A stretch of DNA of 64,000 nt from Chloroflexota bacterium. Its GTDB lineage: Bacteria; Chloroflexota; Ktedonobacteria; Ktedonobacterales; JADMIN01. The notes under the pieces were generated by a model that did no database searches, had not been told where the DNA came from, and saw only the letters and a program-made list of their open reading frames with translations. Of this stretch, positions 1 through 8,332 are shown piece by piece. The translations under genes were made by a program, and so were the position numbers. Positions within the stretch are counted from its first letter, which is position 1. Each line of letters starts with the position of its first letter. The DNA lies in assembly GCA_021323855.1 (NCBI GenBank), contig JAJPKE010000023.1, positions 124,001-188,000 of the forward strand, given 5' to 3'.

Positions 1-405
1 CTACTTATGCGTATTCCTGGCCTGTTGATGCGCATGATGCAGATGGGCGCCGAAGAAAGCCAGCGCCAGCCAGACAATGGCGATGATGAACAACAGGGTG
101 GAGATGCGGTGCAAGGGGAATAGATTTGGTAGCATCATACCAACCCAGGCAAGGATCGTGAGGATGGGAGCGGCGATAAATCCGCCGACGACGCAGACCG
201 TCGCTACCGACTCGGCAAGCCAATGCCTGGTCTGCTCGCTCGAAACCAGCACCATTCCAATGCCCAGCACGATGAGCGCCCAGTGAGCTATCTGCGAGAG
301 CGAGTGATTCATACGGGAAATACGATGAATGTGCTGGGTCTGCATCTGTTCGGTTGTCTGCGGGTGAATTTTGCGCATGCGAGTCAGGGTATCCGGGCCT
401 ACCAT
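1..405 (-). CDS. Small polytopic membrane protein, unknown function
   Basis: The protein is 134 aa and complete, with its TAG stop at the very edge of the window. Three hydrophobic segments are visible, at about residues 39-58, 66-93 and 101-119. They are preceded by a polar N-terminus and followed by a His-rich tail (HLHHAHQQ). No catalytic motif or family was recognised. The upstream Shine-Dalgarno (GGTGA) is weak. It lies downstream of the endonuclease III gene on the same strand, 140 bp away, so co-transcription is possible but not shown. Confidence 0.6.
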   Translation of the reverse strand: MVGPDTLTRMRKIHPQTTEQMQTQHIHRISRMNHSLSQIAHWALIVLGIGMVLVSSEQTRHWLAESVATVCVVGGFIAAPILTILAWVGMMLPNLFPLHRISTLLFIIAIVWLALAFFGAHLHHAHQQARNTHK

Positions 406-545
406 TGTGTCACCATATCACCATGTGTTTGTTCTGGTTCTTCTTTCCTCCGAGGGTGTTGCGGTGTTATCGCATCCTCTTATTGCATGACGCCATTCAC
501 AAGGTCGTGTAACGCTCCTGGGTCCCTTCACATGCGCATCACTTG

Positions 546-1277
546 CTAGCGTTCCGCAACTGTTGCCCAATAATAGTTGCATTCCGCCCGCAGGGGACAG
601 ATGGCACATTTGGGTCGCTGGGCGAGGCAAATGGTGCGTCCGTGCCGGATCAGGTCTACGTGCATTGTATAACGCCAATCGGGCGGAATCAACCGGGCGA
701 GCGCTGTATGCGCCGCATCAGCCGAAACCCTTGCGCCGATCAGCCCCAGCCGTTTCGTGACACGCCAGACATGCGTATCCACCGGAAACGCGGGCCTACC
801 CAGGGAAAATAGCAAAACGCATGCCGCTGTCTTGGGTCCAACCCCCGGCAACGACTGAAGATACGTTAGCGCGTCATCGAGTGGCTCCTCGCCAAGAAAA
901 TTGAGATCGAGCGGTTGATTCGCTAACCGCCCGGTCAGTTCGCGCAGAATCTGTTGGATGCGCGCCGCTTTGATCTGCGCCAGCCCGCCGCTGCGTATCG
1001 CCTGCGCAACAGCGGCGGTAGGCGCGTCCCGGACCGCTTCCCAGGTAGGGAAGCTGGCGCGCAGTCCCGCATAGGCGCGTCCAGAGTTCACATCAGAGGT
1101 ATGCTGCGAGAGGACAGTGGCGATCAGTTCGCCCAGCGCATCACCGTTTGGACGCCATTCGGGGATGCCATAGGTTACCACCAACGCATGATAGATACGC
1201 GCGACTTTTGCCGATGGCGTCTCTACTTCATCTCGATCTTCTCTTGTATTTGCCGCCCGCTGCTCCTCGTGCGCCAT
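546..1277 (-). CDS. nth: Endonuclease III (DNA glycosylase/AP lyase)
   Basis: This is a base-excision repair enzyme that removes oxidised pyrimidines and nicks abasic sites. The helix-hairpin-helix LPGVGPKTA carries the family's catalytic Lys, and PVDTHVWR carries the catalytic Asp. The C-terminus has the four-cysteine [4Fe-4S] loop in the exact C-x6-C-x2-C-x5-C spacing. I chose the start at 1277 (MAHEEQ) because GGAGG lies 5 nt upstream. That gives 243 aa, slightly longer than the usual ~210 aa. The reading frame stays open to 1394, but that start would abut the upstream cyclase stop and add 39 unconserved residues. The gene is the last clear member of the minus-strand terpene cluster, probably by chance adjacency. 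Confidence 0.95.
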   Translation of the reverse strand: MAHEEQRAANTREDRDEVETPSAKVARIYHALVVTYGIPEWRPNGDALGELIATVLSQHTSDVNSGRAYAGLRASFPTWEAVRDAPTAAVAQAIRSGGLAQIKAARIQQILRELTGRLANQPLDLNFLGEEPLDDALTYLQSLPGVGPKTAACVLLFSLGRPAFPVDTHVWRVTKRLGLIGARVSADAAHTALARLIPPDWRYTMHVDLIRHGRTICLAQRPKCAICPLRAECNYYWATVAER

Positions 1278-1400
1278 ACCTGCCTCCAACCATGTCACCG
1301 CTCTCTGCTTCTCTGCGGCGAGAGCAGTGGCATGGTGCATGTGCTCCGGATGAATTTGGTGGTATCGTGGCCCTATTGTACCAGCAAGAACCAAGTAACC

Positions 1401-2999
1401 CTACCAGAGAGCGGCCAGCGTCGCCGCGCGAACGACACGCTGTGGCGCATAGGTACTCTTATCTATCCAGAGAGCTGGCAGCGGCTCGCCCTGTTTGCGC
1501 AACGCCATCAGCCGTTGGAGGAAGCGCTGGCCGCGTGTGATCGCCTGCCGGCAACGTTCCGCTTCGTGAAACGGCAGGATGAGGCGCAGCGCCCGCACCG
1601 CCAGCACGGCATAGGCGCTTTCTTCGAGCGTCGCCTCCGCCATACCCCAGCTGCCATCTGCCTGTTGCGCATCCAGTAGCCAGGTATATGTCGTGCGGAG
1701 TTCCTGGTGCGTAGCCGGCTCTGCCACCTGCGCAAGCGCCAGCGCGCAGGAGAGCGTGGCATAGTACGGGCTGATATGCCACTTATCCAACCAGTAGCCC
1801 GCGCTCGCTCGTTGATCGAGGAGATACGCAATGATCTTGGCAATGGCACGCTTACGCCGGACGATGACATCACGCGGCGCGGTAACGGGTGGCCGCAGGC
1901 TGAGTAACGCTTCGAGCGCATGGGCGTTGGCGCTGGTAGAAGATGTGCGCTCGCCCGCATAACTGACGAAATGGTCATCCACCTCAAAGAGCCAGAGAGC
2001 ATCCAGCGGCGTCTGCATGCCACAATGATTCAACACCGCGATGATGACCGCTGTATCATCCACATCGCATGGCAAACCGATTTGTCGCGCATAGCTCGCC
2101 CCGCTGGGAGTCAGGCATGATTGCAGCCAGTGCAGCAGCAAGTGATGCGTCGCGTTCGTCTTGCCACTGAAGCGAACGCCACCATGCAGCAAGAGGTGCA
2201 TGACCCAGGCCGTCTCAAACGCATCGGCGGGATGCGACGCTGGCATAGCGCCACGCATGCCACCAAATGCCCGAGAGGAGAGATGTCGCAGCCAGCGGGC
2301 CGCTTTCTCATCCCAGGTAGGGCCGTGTATGAGGACCGCCGCCGTTGCCGATGGGGAATTGCCATAGCTGCCATCGCGCGACTGCACGGCACGCAGGCGC
2401 TCATAGTTCAGCACAGCGGTCAGGGCTTCGAGTCCATGGATGATGTTGGATTTGCCGGCGTAGAGCAGATCGAGCGGCAACCGGCGCAATTTTTGCGCGG
2501 TCCGCTCCGCCATCAGTTCCAACTGTGGCACTGGAAGCTGGATGCCATACATGGCAAGTTCTGTGGTGAGCAGCGGCGTGAGAAACTCAAAGAGTGGCGT
2601 ATCATAGGTTGCGATATCCCAGTGCGGTATCTTCTGCTGAAGATAGCGTTCAGCGCGCGCCTGGGCCATGCGGATTTGTTTGGTCTGGCGCGGCGCCTTT
2701 GCCAGCGCCAGCAACGCCGCCATCGTCGGTATCACCGCATAGGGAAAATTGCCATCCCAGCAGCCATTGGATTGCTGCGTTTTTAGTAGCCAGGAGAGCG
2801 ACTCTGGAAAGGCAAGCCGGTTAGGATAGCGCGGGTGACGCACCATCGCCACCCAGGCAGTTTCATAGGTGGACGGGCTGATGTCGCCGCCTCCCCGGTC
2901 GTCATCGAGATTATCAGCAACTTCGTGTAAGAGTGTACGAGTCAACAGTTGCAGGCGCCCCTCGAGGGGCGCCTCGCCAGCCACGCGAAGCCATTGCAT
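1401..2999 (-). CDS. Class II diterpene cyclase (copalyl/labdadienyl diphosphate synthase type)
   Basis: Class II cyclases protonate geranylgeranyl diphosphate and cyclise it to a bicyclic diphosphate without losing the diphosphate. The protein is 532 aa with the squalene-cyclase-like double alpha-barrel pattern. The catalytic acid motif DVDD is at residues 312-315 (context LPCDVDDTAV). QW-like motifs occur at about 75-81 (QQSNGCW), 206-213 and near the C-terminus (QQADGSWG). There is no class I DDxxD motif, so it should be monofunctional. The start at 2999 follows GGGAAGG by about 7 nt. An open frame continues to 3065. It is on the same strand as, and 642 bp downstream of, the class I synthase; a small ORF with a good ribosome-binding site lies between them. 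The exact product skeleton cannot be read from sequence. Confidence 0.9.
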   Translation of the reverse strand: MQWLRVAGEAPLEGRLQLLTRTLLHEVADNLDDDRGGGDISPSTYETAWVAMVRHPRYPNRLAFPESLSWLLKTQQSNGCWDGNFPYAVIPTMAALLALAKAPRQTKQIRMAQARAERYLQQKIPHWDIATYDTPLFEFLTPLLTTELAMYGIQLPVPQLELMAERTAQKLRRLPLDLLYAGKSNIIHGLEALTAVLNYERLRAVQSRDGSYGNSPSATAAVLIHGPTWDEKAARWLRHLSSRAFGGMRGAMPASHPADAFETAWVMHLLLHGGVRFSGKTNATHHLLLHWLQSCLTPSGASYARQIGLPCDVDDTAVIIAVLNHCGMQTPLDALWLFEVDDHFVSYAGERTSSTSANAHALEALLSLRPPVTAPRDVIVRRKRAIAKIIAYLLDQRASAGYWLDKWHISPYYATLSCALALAQVAEPATHQELRTTYTWLLDAQQADGSWGMAEATLEESAYAVLAVRALRLILPFHEAERCRQAITRGQRFLQRLMALRKQGEPLPALWIDKSTYAPQRVVRAATLAALW

Positions 3000-3018
3000 A
3001 GTGAGCCTTCCCTTACCT

Positions 3019-3228
3019 TCACCGGCTCGAATCGCCAACCGAGCCAATTGGCATTCCCACGGCACCGTTCGCCGGTTCGGGGAACCACTCCTTCACCACC
3101 CCAGGCAAATTGATATGCTGTCGTCCGTTGTGTGCTGTTTGTATCTGTGGGTTTATCGCGCGAAATGACTGAATTTCCTCAAGCGAACGCTCTACGAGAA
3201 CGGATGCCTCACTTTCTACACCATCCAC
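3019..3228 (-). CDS. Small ORF between the two terpene cyclases
   Basis: The ORF encodes 69 aa with a GTG start at 3226-3228 and a near-ideal Shine-Dalgarno (AAAGGAGG at 3233-3240) 4 nt upstream. Its stop lies 19 bp before the class II cyclase start, a spacing typical of co-translated genes. The first ~17 residues (EASVLVERSLEEIQSF) resemble the opening strand and helix of SRPBCC/polyketide-cyclase-like proteins, but the rest does not continue the fold, so it could be a remnant. Third-codon GC is lower than in the neighbouring enzymes, which argues against long-term selection as a normal gene. The function is unknown. Confidence 0.35.
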   Translation of the reverse strand: MDGVESEASVLVERSLEEIQSFRAINPQIQTAHNGRQHINLPGVVKEWFPEPANGAVGMPIGSVGDSSR

Positions 3229-3572
3229 ACCGCCTCCTTTCAATTTCCCTGAAAAGAGGCAGTCCAGGAGAGATGAATTACCGCCATCTCTCTGCTACAC
3301 TACGTATTTGCAGGTATGGGGCCAGGCGTTACTATCCGTCGTATTCCAAAACGCCTGCGTCATACTGCCGTACAATGACTGGACTGATCCTGTGCCAGAG
3401 TTTTTACCAGCGAAACCATAACACCTAGAGAATTGCCTTGAATCGCATGCCTGATGCAATCATTGCACAAGCCAACAATTTTGGCAAGCCGCAAGCGTGG
3501 TCATACTGCACAATTTCTGTTCTCATTGCTATACGCAGAGAGAATACATCGCGGTTGGAGTTTACTGGTGGG

Positions 3573-3618
3573 GCAGACATTCCTTTCTGCCATCCCAATC
3601 GCAGAAAGGAATGTCTGC
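3573..3618. repeat. Perfect palindromic repeat (18-bp arms, 10-bp loop)
   Basis: The left arm 3573-3590 (GCAGACATTCCTTTCTGC) and the right arm 3601-3618 are exact reverse complements around the loop CATCCCAATC. It starts 24 bp downstream of the class I terpene synthase stop. It could be an intergenic palindromic element or a 3'-end hairpin of that gene. There is no T-run, so it is not a classic terminator. The rest of the 3229-3641 gap shows no recognisable gene. Confidence 0.8.
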
Positions 3619-3641
3619 GCTACCCATATCGCCAGCAAATA

Positions 3642-4940
3642 TCAGGCATCATTGGCAATGTACTGGCTGCCGTCGCCATAGAACGCCAGAGCAAAGGCGC
3701 AGACGTAGCGCAGATAAAACGCCAGCAGCGGGTAGGCGGCGATGCTCTCGTTCAGTGTGCCAAAGAATTGGATTTCGTGGTGGAGCTGCTGGCTCACAAC
3801 GCGCTGCGCTGCATGCACCTCTGTGCTGCGCACTGGATCGAGGCCACGGATGGGATACCCCAACTGGCGTAGCGCCAGCGTCACAGCGGTGAGTTTGCCC
3901 TCCTCCGCCTCGCGCCCATAGGTGGAGATATCATTAGCAAGACGGACGATCCTGCCGCCACAATCAATCGCCGCAAGACAGTGTTGCCAGGCAGCTTGTG
4001 GATGCTCCTCAAAGCTGGCGACGACGGCGGCCACCGCATACATGCCAATCGAGACGGCGCCCGTCATCTGATAGGTTTCCATCGAAGGCAGTCCCTCAGA
4101 TCTATCGGTCGCGGAAGCCACCCCAGTGGCAGCGGAAGAGGTGAGCGACGCCGCCAGTTGGAAATTCCAGCGGAACTCCCGGCGCATCGAGGCCATGCAC
4201 CTGACGAATTGCCGGCAGACGAGTGCCTGACGATAGGTAAGCGCCTGCTGGCGAGTGGAAAAGCCACGCCAGAGATGGCCGAGCAACGTGAGCAGCGTTT
4301 GGAAGGCGTCTCGCAGGCCAACCGCCAAATCATGCTGCCTATCCAACGCAGACGGGATATCGCTCCCATCGCGTGTCACTGGCAACACACGCCTAATGTT
4401 GGTGGCTTGTCGCAGTTCATCCAGTAGAGTCGCCTCTCCGGTTCTGGCATGCCTCCTGTCCATTCGCTCGCGCTGCCGTTCGATCTCTGGTCTCGGCCAG
4501 AGGCAACCGGTGAGCGGCGCGACAATCAGGTGAATGTCATCATCCGCAGCGGCCAGCAGCGACGCTCTGGACGCAGCATCGCTACTATCAGCCGGCGTTG
4601 CAGACATCAGCCGTTGATCGAGAAAATCGTCGAAAACGTAAATCCAGAAGATCGCCTGAGCCAGCGCCACCACCATCGCCTCGGGCGACGTATCGGGGGT
4701 AGAAACAATGGCGAAATACGCCGCCTGATGCAGATGCTCATGTGGAAGAACATAGCGCGTGGCCCAGCGCTGAAGCTCCTGCTGGGTGCGAGTGAGCCGG
4801 GCGAATTGCGCGCGCTGATGCTCCGTTGCGTCCCCATCATCGCCCGGACGTTGCTCTGCTACCAACCGCCGCCAGTCCAACGCCTGCGGGACGGAATTGG
4901 CGGGCGTTTCTTCATGCGCTGCTGCCACTATGCGCCTCAT
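3642..4940 (-). CDS. Class I terpene (diterpene) synthase
   Basis: Class I synthases ionise a prenyl diphosphate using a Mg2+ cluster and cyclise the cation. The protein is 432 aa. The aspartate-rich motif DDFLD is at residues 104-108 (context YVFDDFLDQ). The second metal motif NDISTYGRE at residues 336-344 fits the (N/D)DxxSxxxE consensus, with Thr in the Ser/Thr position. It is longer than typical ~330 aa bacterial sesquiterpene synthases. Its ATG overlaps the stop of the upstream histidine kinase (ATGA at 4937-4940), which suggests translational coupling. Pairing with the class II cyclase downstream indicates that its substrate is probably the bicyclic diphosphate made by that enzyme rather than FPP or GGPP; this is inference. 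No independent strong ribosome-binding site precedes the start. Confidence 0.88.
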   Translation of the reverse strand: MRRIVAAAHEETPANSVPQALDWRRLVAEQRPGDDGDATEHQRAQFARLTRTQQELQRWATRYVLPHEHLHQAAYFAIVSTPDTSPEAMVVALAQAIFWIYVFDDFLDQRLMSATPADSSDAASRASLLAAADDDIHLIVAPLTGCLWPRPEIERQRERMDRRHARTGEATLLDELRQATNIRRVLPVTRDGSDIPSALDRQHDLAVGLRDAFQTLLTLLGHLWRGFSTRQQALTYRQALVCRQFVRCMASMRREFRWNFQLAASLTSSAATGVASATDRSEGLPSMETYQMTGAVSIGMYAVAAVVASFEEHPQAAWQHCLAAIDCGGRIVRLANDISTYGREAEEGKLTAVTLALRQLGYPIRGLDPVRSTEVHAAQRVVSQQLHHEIQFFGTLNESIAAYPLLAFYLRYVCAFALAFYGDGSQYIANDA

Positions 4941-6532
4941 GCCACGACTTGCTGGGTTGCAGGAGATGCAGTGATCGTCGTGGTCGCAGTGGCGGCGGTG
5001 GCGGACTGCTGATTGCTCTGTTGCCGTAGCGCCGCTGTAGCGGCATCCGCCGGGAGCAACAGATAAAAGATGGAGCCTTCACCCTCGACGCCGCTGCTCT
5101 TGACCCAGATGCGTCCACCCATCGCTTCGGTATAGAGGCGGCAGAGATACAACCCCAACCCGTTGCCGCTGATGCTTGATGCCAGATCACGCGGCAGGCG
5201 AACGAAGCGATTGAACAGCAACGGAATCTGGTCCGGCGGAATGCCTTCGCCATAATCACGCACGACAAATTCGACCATTGAGAGGGTGGGCGCGCCACGC
5301 CGCCAGCCACGGCTCATCCCACCCTTGCGGGCGCTGCGCTGGCTGATGTTGCCAGATGATTCGCTGAGCTGAATTGGTTCGTCGCTTTCCCACTCCTCGA
5401 GCGGCGTCGTAATGGTCACGTTGCGCGCCCGCATCTCAATAGGGGTTCCAGGGTTGGAATATTTGAGCGCATTGGAGAAGAGATTGGTGAGAATCTGCTG
5501 GAGACGAATGGGGTCACACCAGACCTGGAGCGTTTCCGGGACGCTGACATGCAGATCGCGCTGTTGCACCGGCACGCGGTCGGTTCCCATGCGTGGCGCA
5601 TCCACCAGGCGAATCGCCGTTTCGACGACCGGGCGCACCAGCACCTCTTTCGCCGTAAAGTGAACCGCATCCTGGTCAATATGGCGGGCGCTGAGAATGC
5701 TCTTCACGAGGTCTGAGAGATTTTCGCCAACCTCGCAGACGTGTTCCAGCACACTGACGAGTTGCGCTGTGGGCAGCGCGTTCGGGCGTTCGCGCAGCGT
5801 TTCCATATAGGTCAGCATCGTCATCAAAGGTGTGCGCAACTCATGGTTGACGCTGGAAATGAAGGCGTCTTTGAGCGATTCGAGTTGCTTGGCCCGCTCA
5901 TAAGCGGTTCCTATCTCGATCAGGGTACGGGCGAAGGTACGCCAGATGACGATCATGATGACGGTGAAGAGCCATTGATAGATCAGCGAAACGGCCAGGA
6001 TGAGTGGGCGTTCCTGATACCAGAGGGGCGCGACGCTGACGGTGGGCATGAGCACGAACAGCAGGGCCACCGTCGCCACATTCATCAGCAACGTTGCCCA
6101 GATGATCGCCCAGCGGCTACCAACCAGGCCCGCCATCACCACGACGATGCTAAACGGCGTGAGTTCGATCATCGCAAAGAGGTCAATCCCTACACTACTA
6201 CCCCAAATCGCCAGCGACATCGCTGCCGTAATCGCGCTGATGCCGGCGACGAGGCCGGTGGCCAGATTGAGCCAGCCGCGCCGCAAGGCCAGGAGGCCAG
6301 CAATCAGCACAACATCGGTGCCGGCCAGCAGAATGATAGTGGCAATCATGCCATTGCGCGCCAGGCCAGTCACCGGAAGCAGCACCAGCGCCACGCCAAT
6401 CACCACTAGCACAAGGGTGGCAATCAAGATAAATGCAGGCGTCATGGCGCGCAAGAGAGCGAAGCGGCGCTGGCGCTCATAATCATGCAGAATCTCGCGC
6501 TCAGTGCGCGCCGTGAGGGAAAGTTCGATCAT
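4937..6532 (-). CDS. Membrane sensor histidine kinase
   Basis: The protein is 531 aa. Six hydrophobic segments fill residues ~30-200 and form an intramembrane sensor with little extracytoplasmic sequence. A HisKA domain follows, with the phospho-accepting His230 in SVNHELRTPL, then an HATPase_c domain with an N box (SNALKYSN), a G1 box (DYGEGIP) and a G2 box (GNGLGLYLC). An unusual ~45-residue polar insertion separates the N and G1 boxes. The C-terminal ~35 residues are an Ala/Thr/Gln-rich tail. The kinase lies between a response regulator (106 bp upstream) and a terpene synthase that it overlaps by ATGA. It probably signals through that response regulator; the stimulus is unknown. Confidence 0.92.
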   Translation of the reverse strand: MIELSLTARTEREILHDYERQRRFALLRAMTPAFILIATLVLVVIGVALVLLPVTGLARNGMIATIILLAGTDVVLIAGLLALRRGWLNLATGLVAGISAITAAMSLAIWGSSVGIDLFAMIELTPFSIVVVMAGLVGSRWAIIWATLLMNVATVALLFVLMPTVSVAPLWYQERPLILAVSLIYQWLFTVIMIVIWRTFARTLIEIGTAYERAKQLESLKDAFISSVNHELRTPLMTMLTYMETLRERPNALPTAQLVSVLEHVCEVGENLSDLVKSILSARHIDQDAVHFTAKEVLVRPVVETAIRLVDAPRMGTDRVPVQQRDLHVSVPETLQVWCDPIRLQQILTNLFSNALKYSNPGTPIEMRARNVTITTPLEEWESDEPIQLSESSGNISQRSARKGGMSRGWRRGAPTLSMVEFVVRDYGEGIPPDQIPLLFNRFVRLPRDLASSISGNGLGLYLCRLYTEAMGGRIWVKSSGVEGEGSIFYLLLPADAATAALRQQSNQQSATAATATTTITASPATQQVVA

Positions 6533-6638
6533 AAGAACAGGTCGCTCCTCATAGCAGAGAAATAGAAAGACACAGCCCTATGGCAGCACACAATGCTCGA
6601 AGCAAATGGTCATTGCCGCCCGCGAAGGCACAGGGACG

Positions 6639-7202
6639 CTATCTCCGTTGCCAGATGCCATCAGTGGTGGGCGGAGGCTCATCTTTCCTGCGGAAGCTGC
6701 TGAACGGGTCCTTTTCGTCATCTCCCTCCAGACGTTGCGTGGCAAGATTCTCCAACCGCTGCTGGCGCTCCTGTTCCGTCAGCCGGATACAGCGATAAAT
6801 TGCCTCGAGAATCTTCCGTGGCGGCGTAGGCTTTGTGAGATATTGGTCAGCCCCCGCCAGCATGCCTGCCGCCTGATCGTGGTCCTGCACCAGCGCCGAC
6901 AGCAGCACGAGCGGAATCGAGGCGGTTTCCGGGTCGCCACGCAGCGCCAGCACCATCTGATATCCATTCATGTTCGGCATCTTGACATCCACGACCACAC
7001 AGTCTGGATGCAGCTCATAGACCCGTTCCAGCCCGTGCGCGCCATCGGTTGCTGTCTCCACGCGCAAGTCGCCGTCGCCAAGCGTGGAGATGGCAAAGCG
7101 AATGGATTCGAGCAGGTCCGGGTTATCATCTACGAGCAAGATGGTGTATTTCCCTGTGGGAGACGGTGATGGCGACGAAGACGACGAAGATGGTGAAGAC
7201 AT
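6639..7202 (-). CDS. Single-domain (CheY-like) response regulator
   Basis: The protein is 187 aa. A Ser/Pro-rich N-terminus (residues 1-16) precedes one receiver domain, with acidic pocket DD at 25-26, phospho-acceptor Asp72 (VVVDVKMP), and the conserved Lys in the TKPTPP loop. There is no DNA-binding or enzymatic output domain; the C-terminal ~50 residues are polar and probably disordered. The ATG at 7202 has AAGGA 5 nt upstream. It is the first gene of the putative operon with the histidine kinase and the two cyclases. Without an output domain it must act by protein-protein contact or in a phosphorelay. Confidence 0.9.
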   Translation of the reverse strand: MSSPSSSSSSPSPSPTGKYTILLVDDNPDLLESIRFAISTLGDGDLRVETATDGAHGLERVYELHPDCVVVDVKMPNMNGYQMVLALRGDPETASIPLVLLSALVQDHDQAAGMLAGADQYLTKPTPPRKILEAIYRCIRLTEQERQQRLENLATQRLEGDDEKDPFSSFRRKDEPPPTTDGIWQRR

Positions 7203-7230
7203 GTGATCCTTGCCAATCTAGGGCCGCTAA

Positions 7231-7254
7231 ATTTCCTGCCAATAGGCAGGAAAT
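7231..7254. promoter_or_regulatory. Perfect inverted repeat in the leader of the response-regulator operon
   Basis: The arms ATTTCCTGCC (7231-7240) and GGCAGGAAAT (7245-7254) are exact reverse complements around AATA. The repeat sits 28 bp upstream of the response-regulator start, within a ~315-nt leader. It could be an operator for a dimeric regulator, or a hairpin affecting leader transcription (read on the minus strand it is followed by TTTAG). The remaining 7255-7518 stretch shows no gene I can support. Confidence 0.5.
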
Positions 7255-7518
7255 CAATAGCCCTCTATTTTTGACCTTTAGACATTCAACACACGCGACC
7301 GAACACCGCACCTCGATGCCCGGCATACAAACTGCTATGAGCCGCGCCCACCCTTTGGGAGCGGCTCGCACGATGAGATAAACCACTTCAATTGAACGAA
7401 ACGGCACAACGATCAGACACCAGGCACACGTGATAACGCAGAACAGGATGACGCACAAACGCACACAGATGGAGAAACGACATCCTGAACACGCGCCTCT
7501 CCTCCACGAGCGATTGTA

Positions 7519-7547
7519 TTGTTACAGTTTCCGGCTCGCTTGTCAAG
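7519..7547 (-). promoter_or_regulatory. Sigma-70-type promoter facing the two-component/terpene operon
   Basis: On the minus strand a perfect -35 TTGACA (7547-7542) is followed by a 17-bp spacer and a -10-like AACAAT (7524-7519). Transcription would run toward the response regulator at 7202 with a leader of roughly 310 nt. It is divergent from the rpsP promoter, whose -35 begins 61 bp away. Confidence 0.5.
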
Positions 7548-7607
7548 ATATCTTCTGGCGCCAGGCGTTTCATGCCGGGGATTTTATAGGACTGGTCTGC
7601 CGAAGCG

Positions 7608-7637
7608 TTGACAGGAAAGCGGCCCAGATGTTATGCT
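7608..7637 (+). promoter_or_regulatory. Sigma-70-type promoter of rpsP-khpA-rimM
   Basis: The -35 TTGACA (7608-7613), an 18-bp spacer and the -10 TATGCT (7632-7637) lie about 95 bp upstream of the rpsP start. The leader contains a short GGGCG/CGCCC hairpin just after the predicted start point. A perfect -35 and a good -10 fit a strongly expressed ribosomal operon. Confidence 0.65.
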
Positions 7638-7738
7638 AATTGGGCGTGTTCAGCGCCCGATGGGCCGGGCGCTATGCCATACGCCACACAGCCAAGAAAA
7701 TCAACTCCCACATCAGGGATCAAGGAGTACACCGCACT

Positions 7739-8014
7739 ATGGTAAAAATTCGCCTCATGCGCATGGGCATGAAGGGGGCGCCAAGCTATCGCGTGGTGGT
7801 GGCCGACGCCCGCTCTCCGCGCGACGGACGCATCATCGAGAACATCGGCTGGTATAACCCGCTGACTGATCCTTTGACGATCAAGATTGACGCCGACCGC
7901 GCGAAGCACTGGTTGCAAGTCGGCGCTCAGCCGAGCGATAGCGTGCGCTCGCTCATGCAACGCGCAGGCATCCTCGAACGCCCCGCGCGCCCGGCACGCG
8001 CAGCGGCGAAGTAA
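7739..8014 (+). CDS. rpsP: 30S ribosomal protein bS16
   Basis: The protein is 91 aa, the family's normal size. It opens [10 protein letters not shown], and the conserved [17 protein letters not shown] and IGWYNP segments follow, typical of bS16. The ATG at 7739 has AAGGAG about 11 nt upstream; the frame is open farther upstream but no S16 homology lies there. It heads the conserved bacterial order rpsP-khpA-rimM. The trmD and rplS genes that often follow are absent here. Confidence 0.97.
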   Translation: MVKIRLMRMGMKGAPSYRVVVADARSPRDGRIIENIGWYNPLTDPLTIKIDADRAKHWLQVGAQPSDSVRSLMQRAGILERPARPARAAAK

Positions 8015-8044
8015 ACCACAACATTTCCAGGAGCAGCAGAGGCA

Positions 8045-8332
8045 ATGCAAGGTCTTATTGAGTTCCTGGCGCGGAATCTGGTAGACCAACCTGACGCCGT
8101 TGAGGTACGGGAAATTCGCAATGATCGCTTCGCCACAGTGATCGGCCTGCGGGTCCAACAGCATGACCTGGGGAAAGTGATCGGACGGCAGGGGCGAGTC
8201 GCCAAAGCGATGCGCACACTTATGCGCACCTCAGCGACGCTTCAGCGGAAGCGCCATGTCGGCCTGGAGATTGATGAAAATCCACTCAGCACAGCAAGCG
8301 AACCAACAAGCGAAAGCGAACCGGAAGAGTAA
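8045..8332 (+). CDS. khpA: KH-domain RNA-binding protein (KhpA/YlqC)
   Basis: The protein is 95 aa. It has a single KH domain with the nucleic-acid-binding GxxG signature, here GKVIGRQGR at about residues 43-51, and an acidic Ser/Glu-rich tail. KhpA proteins bind RNA, usually as a partner of KhpB, and affect cell division and small-RNA functions in other bacteria. The gene sits 30 bp after rpsP and overlaps the start of rimM, as in many genomes. Confidence 0.93.
   Translation: MQGLIEFLARNLVDQPDAVEVREIRNDRFATVIGLRVQQHDLGKVIGRQGRVAKAMRTLMRTSATLQRKRHVGLEIDENPLSTASEPTSESEPEE

Noticed and set aside
1278-1394. Longer endonuclease III start at 1394
   Set aside because: A near-perfect ribosome-binding site precedes 1277, and the additional residues are not conserved in the family.
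3020-3050. Motif resembling a tRNA T-loop (GGCTCGAATCG)
   Set aside because: No acceptor stem, anticodon arm or CCA end can be drawn around it.
7126-7464. Minus-strand ORF of 112 codons upstream of the response regulator
   Set aside because: It overlaps the response-regulator start, has odd codon use and Cys-rich unstructured translation, and contains the predicted leader and palindrome; likely chance.
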